60,439 nt of DNA from Lachnospiraceae bacterium (GCA_022790855.1 JAAVYA010000022.1:1-60439); one strand, 5' to 3'. Positions 28,968-39,816 are shown, numbered from the stretch's first letter. Numbers and translations are program-made. The notes: a model not told the origin generated them from the sequence alone.

Positions 28968-30332
28968 CTAATTCTTAAAGCTGTGGATCGGCGCAGGAAT
29001 CCTGCCTCCCCGTTTGATAAATGCTTCACAGGAAGAGGGATTTACCGGCATAATGGGGGCATACCCCAGCAAACCGCCGAATTCCGCCGTCTCTCCCAGG
29101 CCCTTTCCGATCACCGGGATGATGCGCACCGCCGTGGTCTTCTGGTTCACCATGCCGATAGCCATTTCATCTGCTATGATACCGGAAATGGAAGAGGCAG
29201 ACGTATCCCCGGGAATTGCGATCATATCAAGTCCCACAGAGCAGACGCAGGTCATGGCTTCCAGCTTCTCAAGGGTCAGCGCCCCCGCTTTCACCGCATC
29301 TATCATCCCCTGATCCTCACTCACCGGGATAAACGCGCCGCTTAACCCCCCTACATAGGAAGAAGCCATAACGCCGCCTTTTTTCACCTGGTCATTTAAA
29401 AGGGCAAGAGCCGCCGTCGTACCGGGAGCTCCAGCATATTCCAGGCCAATCTCCTCCAGAATCTCCGCTACGCTGTCTCCCACTGCCGGAGTGGGCGCCA
29501 GGGACAGATCAATGATGCCAAAAGGTATTCCCAGCCGCTTGCTGGCTTCCTGGGCTACCAGCTGGCCCACACGGGTAATCTTAAAAGCCGTTTTTTTGAT
29601 CGTCTCGCACAGGACTTCAAAATTCTCTCCCCGGACTTTGGAAAGGGCCGTCTTTACCACACCGGGGCCGCTGACCCCTACGTTAATAATGGCGTCCGCC
29701 TCCGTCACGCCATGGAAGGCTCCTGCCATAAAGGGATTATCATCCGGCGCATTACAAAATACCACCAGCTTGGAACATCCCATCGAATCATGTTCTCTGG
29801 TAAGCTCTGCCGTCTCTTTGACCATCTCCCCCATCAGACGAACTGCATCCATATTTATGCCCGTCTTGGTGGAACCAAGATTCACAGAACTGCATACCAG
29901 CTCCGTAGTCTGTAACGCCTCCGGAATGGAACGAATCAGCAGCTCATCCCCTCTGGTCATTCCCTTGGATACCAGTGCGGAATAACCGCCGATAAAATTC
30001 ACTCCCACCTCTTTGCCAGCCGCATCCAGCGTCTTTGCAAGGGTAACAAAATCCTCTTTGCTTTGGCACGCCGCGCTGCCGATCAATGCGATCGGAGTCA
30101 CAGAAATCCGCTTATTTACAATCGGAATGCCGTACTCTTGCTCAATCTGAGCGCCCACTTTCACCAAATCCCGGGCTGTAGAAGTAATTTTATCGTAAAC
30201 CTTTCGGTTTAGCCGTTCCAAATCCGAATCGATGCATTCCATCAGGCTGATGCCCAAGGTAATGGTGCGCACATCCAGATTCTCCTGCTCGATCATTTTA
30301 TTTGTCTCATGTACTTCCCAAATATTCGTCAT
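28968..30332 (-). CDS. PFL-family protein (UPF0210/DUF711)
   Basis: A 454-residue protein of a widely conserved family related by fold to pyruvate formate-lyase-like barrels but without known activity. Characteristic stretches are [37 protein letters not shown] and [19 protein letters not shown]. It follows the ACT-domain gene after 11 nt. The two genes are paired in many Firmicutes and presumably act together. Confidence 0.92.
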   Translation of the reverse strand: MTNIWEVHETNKMIEQENLDVRTITLGISLMECIDSDLERLNRKVYDKITSTARDLVKVGAQIEQEYGIPIVNKRISVTPIALIGSAACQSKEDFVTLAKTLDAAGKEVGVNFIGGYSALVSKGMTRGDELLIRSIPEALQTTELVCSSVNLGSTKTGINMDAVRLMGEMVKETAELTREHDSMGCSKLVVFCNAPDDNPFMAGAFHGVTEADAIINVGVSGPGVVKTALSKVRGENFEVLCETIKKTAFKITRVGQLVAQEASKRLGIPFGIIDLSLAPTPAVGDSVAEILEEIGLEYAGAPGTTAALALLNDQVKKGGVMASSYVGGLSGAFIPVSEDQGMIDAVKAGALTLEKLEAMTCVCSVGLDMIAIPGDTSASSISGIIADEMAIGMVNQKTTAVRIIPVIGKGLGETAEFGGLLGYAPIMPVNPSSCEAFIKRGGRIPAPIHSFKN

Positions 30333-30343
30333 GGCACATCTCC

Positions 30344-30628
30344 TTAAATCCGATGCATCTTATCAAAGATTTCTTCCCGCTGGCATTTTACGTCAACGCC
30401 GATCTCCTGGCCAATCTGGGCAAGCTCTTTTGCGCAAACGTCAAAAGGCTTGCTGGAATCTCCGATATCCGCGATCATCATCATATTAAACAGATCCTGT
30501 ACAATGGTCTGGCTGATATCTAATACGTTAATACGGTTGTTGGAAAGATATGTGCATACCTTGGCAATAATGCCTACCGTATCCTTTCCCACCACCGTTA
30601 TAATCACTCTGTCTGCTTTCTTTTCCAT
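30344..30628 (-). CDS. ACT domain protein (UPF0237)
   Basis: A 94-residue stand-alone ACT domain, a small fold that usually binds amino acids to regulate enzymes. [19 protein letters not shown] is the typical first strand-turn-helix. It is next to the PFL-family gene, its usual partner, and probably senses a ligand for it (inference). Confidence 0.92.
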   Translation of the reverse strand: MEKKADRVIITVVGKDTVGIIAKVCTYLSNNRINVLDISQTIVQDLFNMMMIADIGDSSKPFDVCAKELAQIGQEIGVDVKCQREEIFDKMHRI

Positions 30629-30644
30629 ATGCTCCTCCTTCTTG

Positions 30645-31442
30645 CTATGCCTCTATAATCTGGGAAACGCTGTCCCGTTTTGCCACATAAATGGGAAAAT
30701 CATCTCCCTTATAAGGATTATCCCCCATGGCTACCTCCAGCCGCACGGTCTCATACGCCAGCTTTTCATAATTATTTTCTTTACTCAAATGTCCCAGCAA
30801 AACCGTCTTGAACCGATCATGTAACAGCTGCCCCAGAAGCTGCCCGGACAATTCATTGGACAAATGGCCCCTGTCCCCTAAAATCCGCTGTTTTAAATAA
30901 TAAGGATAATTGCCTACCTGCAGCATATGTATGTCGTGATTGGCTTCCAGAAGCAAAACATTAAGCCCCTGAAAACGTTCAATAATATACTGGTCATATT
31001 TTCCCAAATCTGTAATGATACCTATTGATTTATCCTTCTGGCGTAAAATATAGGATACCGGCTGGGCAGCATCGTGGGAAATCGCTACCGGAGATATCTC
31101 CACATCGCCCAGAGAAAACTCCCTGTCCGCTTCAATCTCCCGAAAAAGCCCCTCATCCATCTTCCCCAGGGTCTTCATCCCCAAAATAGCCTGTATGGTT
31201 CCTTTCGTAGCATAAATGGGAATTCCATGCTTTCTGGCCAGCACTCCCAGGCCGCTGACATGATCCGAGTGTTCATGGGTGATGAGAATTCCGTCCATTT
31301 CCCTGGTCGTTAGGCCGATTTCGTTCAGTCCTTCTTCGATGCGTCTCCCGCTGATGCCTGCGTCTACGATGAGATGGGTGTTTTGTGAACCAACGTAAAT
31401 ACAGTTTCCACTGCTCCCGCTGGCAATGCTGCATAGTTTCAT
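30645..31442 (-). CDS. metallo-beta-lactamase-fold hydrolase (YycJ/WalJ-like)
   Basis: A 265-residue hydrolase. The metal motif is HEHSDHVSG, with further ligands in AISHDAAQP and LLEANHD. The N-terminal CSIASGSSGNCIYVG and the length match the YycJ/WalJ subgroup, thought to be exonuclease-like and linked to DNA replication or cell-wall control. No walRK genes are adjacent here. It starts 1 nt after the stop of the coaE-ftsA-like gene. Confidence 0.88.
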   Translation of the reverse strand: MKLCSIASGSSGNCIYVGSQNTHLIVDAGISGRRIEEGLNEIGLTTREMDGILITHEHSDHVSGLGVLARKHGIPIYATKGTIQAILGMKTLGKMDEGLFREIEADREFSLGDVEISPVAISHDAAQPVSYILRQKDKSIGIITDLGKYDQYIIERFQGLNVLLLEANHDIHMLQVGNYPYYLKQRILGDRGHLSNELSGQLLGQLLHDRFKTVLLGHLSKENNYEKLAYETVRLEVAMGDNPYKGDDFPIYVAKRDSVSQIIEA

Positions 31443-31443
31443 T

Positions 31444-34400
31444 TCATTTCTCCTGCCAGTAAACCTCGATCACATCCCCGTCTTTTAATTCCTGCATATA
31501 AGAAGGGCTGTCGCCGTTGAGATTTACAATGATTCTCCTTCCGTTCCCTGAATTTAAATCAAAGGAAATATATTCAAATATATCCACCAGGACATAGCTT
31601 TCTTTTCCGGTAAGCGTCACGGTTTCCTGATTGGCAGTCACCGTAATGGAATTCCCCTCTTCCCGGGCAGAGTCTTCTTTTGCCTCCGGCATCTCCTGCT
31701 CCTTATGGGGATGGCCCGAGCCCTTGGCTGGCTCCCGATTCAGGCCCACAACCAGGTGGTCCGACGCCTGGCGGCTTGCAGCTTCCGCTTTGGGACTGTC
31801 TGCCTCCTGCTCCTTGCCGGCAGTTTCCTCCTTTGAATCCTGTCTTGTCTGCGCCGTTTTAAGCTCTGAGCTGCTCTCAGGAGAAAGCTCGGTGTTCTCT
31901 TCCTTCTGCCCGATCTCATGTATTTCTTCTTCCACCGCTTCCTCTTTTGAGTGCTCCGGCTCTTGAGCCGTGGGCCCTTGCTCCTGATCTTCCGATAAAT
32001 CTGGCGCTTCTTTCGTATCCGGTAAAGCTTCCGTTTCTTCCTTTGGCTGCGGTTCTTTTACAGCTTCATCCTGAGATTCATTTGTATCTCCGGCATTTTG
32101 GCCGTTTTCCTGGACAGAAGCCTCTTCCTCCTTGGAGACGGCCTTTTCCTTCTCCTCCGCTTCTTTCTTCTTCCTCTGGGCAATCTCTCTGCCTAAGCCG
32201 AAAGGCCATTCGAACTTGGCAGGCGCGGCGCCTTGGCCCTTACTCCCTCCTGCCGGATTCGGCCGGCTTTTCGCCACCTCTGATTCCGGCGTCCGAAAAG
32301 ATAATACCGTCCACTCTATGCTGAAATTCTCATACACCAGAGTATCCAAATCTGCCGGACGGTTATTTACCAAAATGTCCCGGTCCGAATCTAACTCTAC
32401 ATCCATAAATTCCATCACCTGTCCTACCGTATAGAAGCTTCTGGTATCTATACGGTCCCCTTCCTGTATCTGATAGAAGGGAGGCTCCAGGCTCCCGTTT
32501 ACTTCAAAAAACTTGGGACAGTGCACCACACGCCCGTTTACCTCAAAGGTTAACGTCGAAATCCGGTACTCCTCCAATTCATCCAGCCTGCAGACAGCAT
32601 TGGTCCCTACCGTAGAAGGTTCAATGGTAATCTCTGAATTCTGTTCCAGAGGGGTATTGATATTTACCACGCTGCCGTTTACCCGCACAATCGCGCTCTC
32701 TCCAGCCTCGCCTCTGGCGATCCGGCTCTTTCCGTCCAGTGTGAAATTAATCTCTCTTCCCCTTCTTGGGAACAACTGCTCTTTGGGAAATCCTGCTTCC
32801 AGAGCCGCATCCACAATCGTCAGCTTCCCATTGTCATACAATTTAATCCGCTCGCCGTTAAAACGGGCAAAAATAAAGTTATTCCGCTGATCATAGAAAT
32901 TCAGGCAGATTCCGATAGGCGTAACGAGAAGCGGGTCTTTCTTAATATCTTTCTGAATGAAATGCACTTCCCTAAGCACTTCTTCCCCGCGCAAAGCCAC
33001 ACGCTCCTGAGGCAGCTCCAGTTCCTGGGACAGAAGCTTTACAAAGTCATGGACTTTTCCGCCGCCGCCAACCACAAAGGTTGCGCTTACAGACTCCTCC
33101 CCATTCAGCTCCTTAATCTTGGCGGCAATCTCTTTTACCAGTTTCTCCACCAAAGGCGCCGTCAGTTCCCATACCTCTTCCGCCGGTATGGTATGGCTGA
33201 TGCTCATAATGTCCATATAAGTAATTTCATCTGAAACGCCGGACTCCAGCTTAATATGCTCCGCCGTCTTGAAATCCACCAGATAATGCTGTACCAGCAT
33301 CTCCGTAATTTCATCTCCGGCGCTGGGAATCATACCGTATGCAATAATACTGCCGTCCCTGGTCACAGAAATATCGCTGGTGCCCGCCCCTACGTCCACC
33401 AGGGCGATATTCAGCATCCGAAACGTCTCGGGGATCGCCACATTAATCGCCGCGATAGGCTCCAGTGTCAGGCTGGCAACTTTAAGCCCAGCAATATCCA
33501 CTGCGGAATACAGATCGTCCACAACCTCTTCCGGCAAAAACGTTACGATAATGTCGGCACTGATGCGTCTGGCTTTGTGGCTCTCCAGATTGGAATAGAC
33601 CTCTTCATTGACATAATACTTCATGACAGAATAACCAACGCTGTAAAACCGAAACTTGGTGTCGTTATTCTCATTCAAAATCTGCTGCGCCTTCTCCACT
33701 CCCAAAAGCTCCAGGGTATGGATATGCTCCCGTTCTACTACGGTGTCTTCCTCAAATTCATATTCCACGCTGGTGGTAACGGTCTTCAATACACGTCCCG
33801 CAGCCGCAATACATACTTCGTGGAGCGTAATGCCAAGCTGATGCTCCAGCTGACGCTTCACCACGCTGATACTCCTGCCTACCCGGCCGATGTCATGAAT
33901 CTGGCCGTCCAACATGGAGCGTGTCTCATGCTCCTTCACATATTGGGCCACCACATAGAATTCATCCTCTTCCTTGTAGCCCACCGTTCCTACAATATTC
34001 CTGGTTCCAATATCCAGACCGAATACCAGCCGCTCCTCCAGCTGGCGCATATCCATTTCCGTATCTCCCTTTTCACTTAATGCCTGGGTAACCTGATAAC
34101 ACGCATTCTCCAATGTCTTGTCATTTTCGATTACGACTCTGCAATGCTTCCGATAGGCCCCTTCCGAGAGCTGGCTGGAAAAAATCCGCTCCGCCTGCCT
34201 CTCCGTATATCCCCGGCTCTCCATCAGCCGTTTTTTCCGCTGCTCCTCCGAGGCATGGACATACCATAATTCATCGCAGATCTTCTCGTAGCCGTCCTCG
34301 ATCAAAAGAGCCGCCTCCACCATCAGATAATCTACGGTGCCGCTTTTTTTCTCTTTTGCGATCATATCCAGGATATACACCTTAACAGCCGGATGGACAA

Positions 34401-34659
34401 TCTCGTTGATCTGCTCCCGCAGCTCGTCATTGGAAAACATAGCTTCTCCCAATGCTGTTTTATCAATCGTTCCGTCCTCCAAAAACAAGCGTTCCGGCAA
34501 TCTTCCTTTTAATGTCTCATAACATCTGCTGCCCGGCGCCATCAGCGTATGGGCAATTTCATCCGCCTTCAGTACCTTTGCCCGGAAGTTGGCTTCAATA
34601 TAATCCAAAACCGCGCTTTTTCCGGCTCCAACGCCGCCTGTAATTCCAATCACTTTCAT
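31444..34659 (-). CDS. coaE: dephospho-CoA kinase fused to an FtsA/actin-like protein
   Basis: A 1071-residue open frame with two parts. Residues 1-200 are a complete dephospho-CoA kinase (last step of CoA synthesis) with P-loop GITGGVGAGKS. From about residue 205 comes an FtsA/SHS2 actin-like ATPase (VFGLDIGTRNIVGTVGY; ALVDVGAGTSDISV; VVGGGGKVHDFV), then beta-grasp-like modules with VNG/GDxI motifs, an acidic low-complexity tract (about 800-980) and a last beta-grasp-like module. No stop separates the parts. An internal ATG at 34056 has AGGGAG 8 nt before it, so the FtsA-like part (870 residues) may also be made alone. The whole gene lies 12 nt after polA. Confidence 0.85.
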   Translation of the reverse strand: MKVIGITGGVGAGKSAVLDYIEANFRAKVLKADEIAHTLMAPGSRCYETLKGRLPERLFLEDGTIDKTALGEAMFSNDELREQINEIVHPAVKVYILDMIAKEKKSGTVDYLMVEAALLIEDGYEKICDELWYVHASEEQRKKRLMESRGYTERQAERIFSSQLSEGAYRKHCRVVIENDKTLENACYQVTQALSEKGDTEMDMRQLEERLVFGLDIGTRNIVGTVGYKEEDEFYVVAQYVKEHETRSMLDGQIHDIGRVGRSISVVKRQLEHQLGITLHEVCIAAAGRVLKTVTTSVEYEFEEDTVVEREHIHTLELLGVEKAQQILNENNDTKFRFYSVGYSVMKYYVNEEVYSNLESHKARRISADIIVTFLPEEVVDDLYSAVDIAGLKVASLTLEPIAAINVAIPETFRMLNIALVDVGAGTSDISVTRDGSIIAYGMIPSAGDEITEMLVQHYLVDFKTAEHIKLESGVSDEITYMDIMSISHTIPAEEVWELTAPLVEKLVKEIAAKIKELNGEESVSATFVVGGGGKVHDFVKLLSQELELPQERVALRGEEVLREVHFIQKDIKKDPLLVTPIGICLNFYDQRNNFIFARFNGERIKLYDNGKLTIVDAALEAGFPKEQLFPRRGREINFTLDGKSRIARGEAGESAIVRVNGSVVNINTPLEQNSEITIEPSTVGTNAVCRLDELEEYRISTLTFEVNGRVVHCPKFFEVNGSLEPPFYQIQEGDRIDTRSFYTVGQVMEFMDVELDSDRDILVNNRPADLDTLVYENFSIEWTVLSFRTPESEVAKSRPNPAGGSKGQGAAPAKFEWPFGLGREIAQRKKKEAEEKEKAVSKEEEASVQENGQNAGDTNESQDEAVKEPQPKEETEALPDTKEAPDLSEDQEQGPTAQEPEHSKEEAVEEEIHEIGQKEENTELSPESSSELKTAQTRQDSKEETAGKEQEADSPKAEAASRQASDHLVVGLNREPAKGSGHPHKEQEMPEAKEDSAREEGNSITVTANQETVTLTGKESYVLVDIFEYISFDLNSGNGRRIIVNLNGDSPSYMQELKDGDVIEVYWQEK
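34065..34070 (-). promoter_or_regulatory. internal ribosome binding site in the coaE-ftsA-like fusion
   Basis: AGGGAG on the minus strand lies 8 nt before an in-frame ATG at 34056, exactly at the junction between the kinase and the actin-like domain. It could allow separate synthesis of the second domain. Confidence 0.5.
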
Positions 34660-34671
34660 GACATTACTCCT

Positions 34672-37323
34672 TTAATGGGCATCATACCAGTTTTTTCCGG
34701 TATTCATATCAATCTCCAACGCAACGGAAAGAGCTGCCGCTGATTCCATCTCTCTGTGTAAAATCTCCTCCACCTGGGAAAGCTCCTCTTCGGCCGCCTC
34801 CACCAGCAGTTCATCGTGCACCTGCAGGATCAGCCTGGATTTCATTCCCTTCTCCTTCATGGTCTCGTTCACCCGAATCATGGCAATCTTGATAATATCT
34901 GCCGCCGTCCCCTGAATCGGTGAATTCATCGCGATACGTTCTCCAAAAGAACGCTGTGCAAAGTTGCCGGAAGAAATCTCCGGCACAGGTCTGCGTCTGC
35001 CAAACATAGTCGTAACGCAGCCCTTTTCCTTAGCCTGGGACACCAGGCCGTCCAAAAATGATTTAATCCCCGGATACGTATGGAAATACCGTTCAATATA
35101 ATCCTGGGCCTCTTTTTTGGTGATACTTAAGTCCTGGCTCAATCCGAAAGAACTAATCCCATAGACAATCCCAAAATTCACAGCCTTGGCATTGCGCCGC
35201 TGTAAGTCCGTCACCTCTTCAAAGGGAATATGGAACACCTGGGAAGCCGTTATCCGGTGGATATCCTGGGCCTGGCGGTACGCTTCGATGAGATTCTCAT
35301 CGCCCGACATATGGGCCAGCACCCGAAGCTCGATCTGGGAATAATCCGCATCCACAAATACAAATCCTTCCGCCGGGACAAATACCTTCCGGATCATGCG
35401 CCCCAGTTCCACGCGTATGGGAATATTCTGAAGATTCGGCTCCGTACTGCTGATCCTTCCGGTGGCAGTGATGGTCTGGTTAAAATTGCTGTGGATCCTT
35501 CCGTCTTCCCGAATATAATTTGCCAGCCCGTCCGCATAAGTGGACTTTAACTTCGTCAGCTGACGGTAAAACAATATCTTAGAGACAATGGGGTAATCCG
35601 GCGCCAGCTTCTCCAGCACATCCGCCGCCGTGGAGTATCCTGTTTTGGTCTTTTTCCCATTGGGCATGTTCAGCTTGTCAAATAAAATAACGCCAAGCTG
35701 TTTGGGAGAGTTGATGTTAAACTCCTCCCCTGCCTCCTGCCAGATCTCCTGCTCCAATTGTGCAATCTGTCCCACAAGAGCCTGCCCGTATTCTTTCAAT
35801 TCCTCCACCCGCACCAGAACCCCGGCCTGCTCCATATCGTACAGCGTAAATACCAACGGCATTTCAATGGTTTCAAACAGCTTTTGCATCCCATATTGTC
35901 CCAACTGGCGCCATACCTCACTCCAGGCCAGATCTGCAGTCTGGCAGCAATAACAAGCCCATTGCAAAAAAGCCTCCGGCTGCTCATACAAAGCCTGGGA
36001 TAACTTCATCTTCCCTATGAGATCCCCACGGGAAGGGATCATCCTGCCGCCGCAGTAATCTTTTGCAATGTCCTCATATGGGTATTCATTTTTCAATGGG
36101 TTCAGCAGATATGCCCCAATCTGTACATCCAGCAGATGGTTCCTTTCCTTTGAATCCAGAAATTCCTGTGAAAAAAATCCAAGCTGTGACTTTAAATCAA
36201 GGGTGATCAGACGCATACCTGCTCCGGCAAGCTGCTCCAGGCTTTTGCACAAATACTCACGTGACAAGGCTTCTCCAACCTGAAAAAAATACGCTTTTTC
36301 TCTGTATGACAGGGCAAGTCCCAAAAGCGCTCCCCCATCTGCCGCCAGAAGGAAGGACGCCTGCTCCCCATCCGCCGCTTGTGCAAAAATCTCTTGGGCC
36401 TCAGACTGCCTGGTTACATTTACAAAGTCCGCTGCAGCGGACTTTTCCGGGACGGCCGCTTCAAAACGGGACATCATCTGCTTAAATTCCAGCTCCTTGA
36501 ACTTCAAATACGCTTCCTGGGTATAAAGGTTCCCCAGCCTGGCCTGCTCAAAGTCATACTCCAGGGGGCAGTTGGTGTCAATAGTAGCCAGAACCTTACT
36601 CATCTGGGCCATATCGTAATGGTTCTTCAATGATTCTTTGGCCCGGTTTGGCTTGATCTCCTCCACATGGCCATAAGCATTCTCAATACTTCCATAAGCC
36701 ACGATCAGGTTCGTAGCCGTCTTCTCCCCAATACCGGGAACCCCGGGAATGTTGTCCGCGGTATCCCCCATCAGGGCCTTCACATCAATAAATTCTTTAG
36801 GCGTCACTTGGTAGCGTTCCTTTACATCCGAGTCATAATAATCCTCAATCTCCGTTCCCGTCCGTTTTGTTTTGGGAATCCTGATTTTGATGTGCTGGCT
36901 GGCAAGCTGCAGAAGATCCCGGTCCCCGGATACCAGAACCACAGAAAGGCCCCTTGCCTCTCCCCGGGAGGCGATGGTCCCCAAAATATCATCTGCCTCA
37001 TAGCCTTCCAGTTCTACAACGGTAACTCCCATGGCCCGCAGAACGTCCTTCATCACCGGAACCTGCTGACGCAGTTCCTCCGCCATAGGCTTGCGGGTCC
37101 CCTTGTATTCTTCATACATCTTGTGGCGGAACGTGGGCGCATGGACGTCAAAAGCCACCGTGAAATACTCCGGCTTCTCTTCTTCTAAAATTTTAAACAT
37201 GATATTCAAGAATCCATAAACGGCATTGGTGTGCAGCCCCGCAGCGTTGGTCAAATCCGGAATTCCGAAAAACGCACGATGCAAAATACTGTGCCCGTCA
37301 ATCAATACTATTTTTTCACTCAT
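34672..37323 (-). CDS. polA: DNA polymerase I
   Basis: An 883-residue repair and Okazaki-fragment polymerase. Residues 1-290 are the 5'-3' exonuclease (LIDGHSILHRAFFGIP; GDTADNIPGVPGIGEKTA). Residues 300-470 are a 3'-5' exonuclease-like domain without a visible DxE first motif, so proofreading is probably lost, as in Bacillus Pol I. Residues 470-883 are the polymerase, with motif A DADYSQIELRVLAH, the O-helix RRNAKAVNFGIVYG and motif C VHDELLVE. An AGGAGA site precedes the ATG. Confidence 0.97.
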   Translation of the reverse strand: MSEKIVLIDGHSILHRAFFGIPDLTNAAGLHTNAVYGFLNIMFKILEEEKPEYFTVAFDVHAPTFRHKMYEEYKGTRKPMAEELRQQVPVMKDVLRAMGVTVVELEGYEADDILGTIASRGEARGLSVVLVSGDRDLLQLASQHIKIRIPKTKRTGTEIEDYYDSDVKERYQVTPKEFIDVKALMGDTADNIPGVPGIGEKTATNLIVAYGSIENAYGHVEEIKPNRAKESLKNHYDMAQMSKVLATIDTNCPLEYDFEQARLGNLYTQEAYLKFKELEFKQMMSRFEAAVPEKSAAADFVNVTRQSEAQEIFAQAADGEQASFLLAADGGALLGLALSYREKAYFFQVGEALSREYLCKSLEQLAGAGMRLITLDLKSQLGFFSQEFLDSKERNHLLDVQIGAYLLNPLKNEYPYEDIAKDYCGGRMIPSRGDLIGKMKLSQALYEQPEAFLQWACYCCQTADLAWSEVWRQLGQYGMQKLFETIEMPLVFTLYDMEQAGVLVRVEELKEYGQALVGQIAQLEQEIWQEAGEEFNINSPKQLGVILFDKLNMPNGKKTKTGYSTAADVLEKLAPDYPIVSKILFYRQLTKLKSTYADGLANYIREDGRIHSNFNQTITATGRISSTEPNLQNIPIRVELGRMIRKVFVPAEGFVFVDADYSQIELRVLAHMSGDENLIEAYRQAQDIHRITASQVFHIPFEEVTDLQRRNAKAVNFGIVYGISSFGLSQDLSITKKEAQDYIERYFHTYPGIKSFLDGLVSQAKEKGCVTTMFGRRRPVPEISSGNFAQRSFGERIAMNSPIQGTAADIIKIAMIRVNETMKEKGMKSRLILQVHDELLVEAAEEELSQVEEILHREMESAAALSVALEIDMNTGKNWYDAH

Positions 37324-37372
37324 GGCATTCTCCTGTCAGATGTTATTTATTGTACACCACATAAAAGAATTT

Positions 37373-37972
37373 TTAAAGTATTTCTTTGTAACCCCCTTCT
37401 TCCAAAGCTGCCTGGGTATCCTCTAACGAAATATTCCCGTTTCCCTTTGCAAATGCAAACAGCCCCTGCTCTGCCAGCTCTTTCAGAGATTCCTTTGAAG
37501 CATCCACATACATCACGTAGAAATTGTCGTTTACCTCTCTGGTGCACTCCACACCCTCTACTTCCTGAAACTTTAGCACAAGGTCGTCAAACAGGATCAG
37601 CATCTGGTTCTTGATTTCCTTTCCATTCTTCTGTGCAAACGTGGAAAAGTCAATATACACCACTTCCCCGATACGTTCCACCTCATCCCCATTTGCTCCA
37701 AGGTATACGGTATCGGCCAGTGTCATACCGTCCTTCTCCCATGCCATGCGGTAAAGAGAAGTCTCAGATTCAGGAATTTGGGACTGGATCTCTTCAAAAA
37801 ATGTATCTGCCGCTTCCACTGCTTCCTTAGGTGCATCCACCGGATTCCCTGCAAGTTCTTCTTCACTGGGACTTGGAATATCCTGGGCTTTCATATCTCC
37901 TCCACAGCCCGATACCGCCAAAAGTAATGCAAAGCCCAAAACCAGGCCCGTGCAATCCTTCCATCTTCTCAT
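37373..37972 (-). CDS. hypothetical lipoprotein
   Basis: A 199-residue lipoprotein with signal peptide and lipobox AVSGC. The mature part has no family I recognise; it looks like a small alpha/beta domain with a hydrophobic MLILFDDLVLKFQEVEG strand. The ATG at 37972 is preferred because AGAAGG sits 9 nt before it; an earlier start at 38026 overlaps the peptidase gene. It lies between aminopeptidase P and polA on the same strand. Confidence 0.75.
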   Translation of the reverse strand: MRRWKDCTGLVLGFALLLAVSGCGGDMKAQDIPSPSEEELAGNPVDAPKEAVEAADTFFEEIQSQIPESETSLYRMAWEKDGMTLADTVYLGANGDEVERIGEVVYIDFSTFAQKNGKEIKNQMLILFDDLVLKFQEVEGVECTREVNDNFYVMYVDASKESLKELAEQGLFAFAKGNGNISLEDTQAALEEGGYKEIL

Positions 37973-37995
37973 AGTCAAACACCTTCTCTTCCTAT

Positions 37996-39786
37996 TTATA
38001 TGGCTCTGGTATACTCCTTCAGCCACTCCTTCTCCTCCTGGGATAAATGGGGAGATAACGCATCATACACCATCTTATGATAGTCATTCAGCCTGCGCCG
38101 CTCCGTCTCAGTCATCTCCTCCGGCAGAATTGCATCCAGGTCAATGGGGGCGCAGGTAATATTTTCAAAATACATAAACTGGCCGTACTCATTTTTTTCT
38201 CCCTTTCTGCAGATCAGCTCATTTTCCGTCCGGATGCCATATTTCCCTTCCAGATATACCCCGGGCTCATCTGTGGTGACCATACCCTCTTCCAATATGC
38301 AGCTATCGCTGCGCTCTGGCACAATCTTCCACCGAAAACCGTTGGGGCCTTCATGGACATTCAAGATATGGCCTACCCCATGTCCGGTGCCGCATTTATA
38401 ATCCAACCCCACATCCCATAAGGGGCCTCTTGCCAGTATATCCAGATTCACTCCCCGACATCCATGCAAAAATCTTGCTGCAGCCAGGTTCAGATTCGCC
38501 CGGCAGACTGCCGTAAAATGACGCTTTTCTTCCATTGTCAAAGCTCCCAGGGCTATGGTTCTGGTAATATCCGTCGTTCCTTCCAGATAATGCCCGCCGG
38601 AGTCCACCAGCAAAAAGCCCTTCGGCTCTAAGGACGCATTGGATTCTTCCGTAGCGCTGTAATGCATCATGGCCGCATTGGCTCCGTAAGCGCAGATCGT
38701 CCCAAAGCTTAAATCCAAAAAATGCTCCTGCTCCCGTCTTAATTTTTCCAGATAATCTGCCGCTGAAATCTCATTTAAAGGTTCCTTTCCCACCCGCTGT
38801 TTGACCCAGTACATAAATTTTGTAAAAGCCACGCCGTCCTTCACATGAGCCTTCCTGGTATTGGCAAGCTCTATGGGATTCTTCACCGCTTTCATCAGCT
38901 CTGTGGGGTTGGGCTTGTCAATCAACCGGATCTTTTGGTCCAGGCTGCTGCAAATCCGAAAATTCACGATACTACGACTCAAAAGTACGGTCTCCTGTTC
39001 CGAGAGGGCCGCTGCATCTTCATAAATATCATTGTAATCTTTTACCTGAATCTGGTTTACCTTCAAATAGCAAGCCAATTCCTCATCCACCACATTCTGA
39101 TTCACATACCAGCAGCACCCGTCCTCCGTCACCAGAAGGAAAGACAATACTACGGGAACATTCTCAATATCGCCGCCCCGGATATTCAGCAGCCACGCAA
39201 TATCATAAAGGGAAGTCAGGATATGAACGGTAGCTTTGTTCTTTTTCATTTTTTCCCGAAGACGGGACAATTTCTGAAGAGTACTTTCCCCTGTATACTC
39301 CAGCGGAAGGATCCGCACCGGCTCCTGGGGCAGCGGAGGGCGGTTCTCCCAAATCAAATCCACCAAATCCTCCGATACCTGCATCGTCCCATTTTTCTTT
39401 TTTACAATTTCCTCATACTCCATTCCGGCTTTGCCGTTGACCACTCTTCCGTCAAATCCCAGGCTTTGCCCTTCCATCAGATTCTGCTCCACATATTCCT
39501 TTACGGTGGGAACCCCTTCTTCTCCCATCTTAAATAACGTAACGGGACCATTTTCCAACTGCTGCTGCGCCTGGATAAAATATCTGCCATCTGTCCACAG
39601 GCCGGCCTCCTTTAACGTAACTACCGCTGTACCGGCAGATCCGGTAAATCCGGTCATATATTTCCGTGCTTTAAAATAGTCCCCCACATATTCTGATTCG
39701 TGAAAATCGGAAGTGGGAATGATGTACATATCTATGCCCCGCCGCTGCATTTCCCGGCGAAGAGCCGCTATTCTGTCTTTTACCAT
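37996..39786 (-). CDS. Xaa-Pro aminopeptidase (peptidase family M24, creatinase-N)
   Basis: A 596-residue cytoplasmic metallopeptidase that removes N-terminal residues preceding proline. It is the long three-domain type: two creatinase-N domains (about 1-300) and an M24 catalytic domain. Metal ligands are visible in LLVDSGGHYLEGTTDITRT, GTGHGVGHILNVHEGP and TDEPGVYLEGKYGIRTENE. The length is normal for this subgroup. Confidence 0.94.
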   Translation of the reverse strand: MVKDRIAALRREMQRRGIDMYIIPTSDFHESEYVGDYFKARKYMTGFTGSAGTAVVTLKEAGLWTDGRYFIQAQQQLENGPVTLFKMGEEGVPTVKEYVEQNLMEGQSLGFDGRVVNGKAGMEYEEIVKKKNGTMQVSEDLVDLIWENRPPLPQEPVRILPLEYTGESTLQKLSRLREKMKKNKATVHILTSLYDIAWLLNIRGGDIENVPVVLSFLLVTEDGCCWYVNQNVVDEELACYLKVNQIQVKDYNDIYEDAAALSEQETVLLSRSIVNFRICSSLDQKIRLIDKPNPTELMKAVKNPIELANTRKAHVKDGVAFTKFMYWVKQRVGKEPLNEISAADYLEKLRREQEHFLDLSFGTICAYGANAAMMHYSATEESNASLEPKGFLLVDSGGHYLEGTTDITRTIALGALTMEEKRHFTAVCRANLNLAAARFLHGCRGVNLDILARGPLWDVGLDYKCGTGHGVGHILNVHEGPNGFRWKIVPERSDSCILEEGMVTTDEPGVYLEGKYGIRTENELICRKGEKNEYGQFMYFENITCAPIDLDAILPEEMTETERRRLNDYHKMVYDALSPHLSQEEKEWLKEYTRAI

Positions 39787-39816
39787 ATCCTTATGCTCCT
39801 TTGCTTTCGATAAGAG

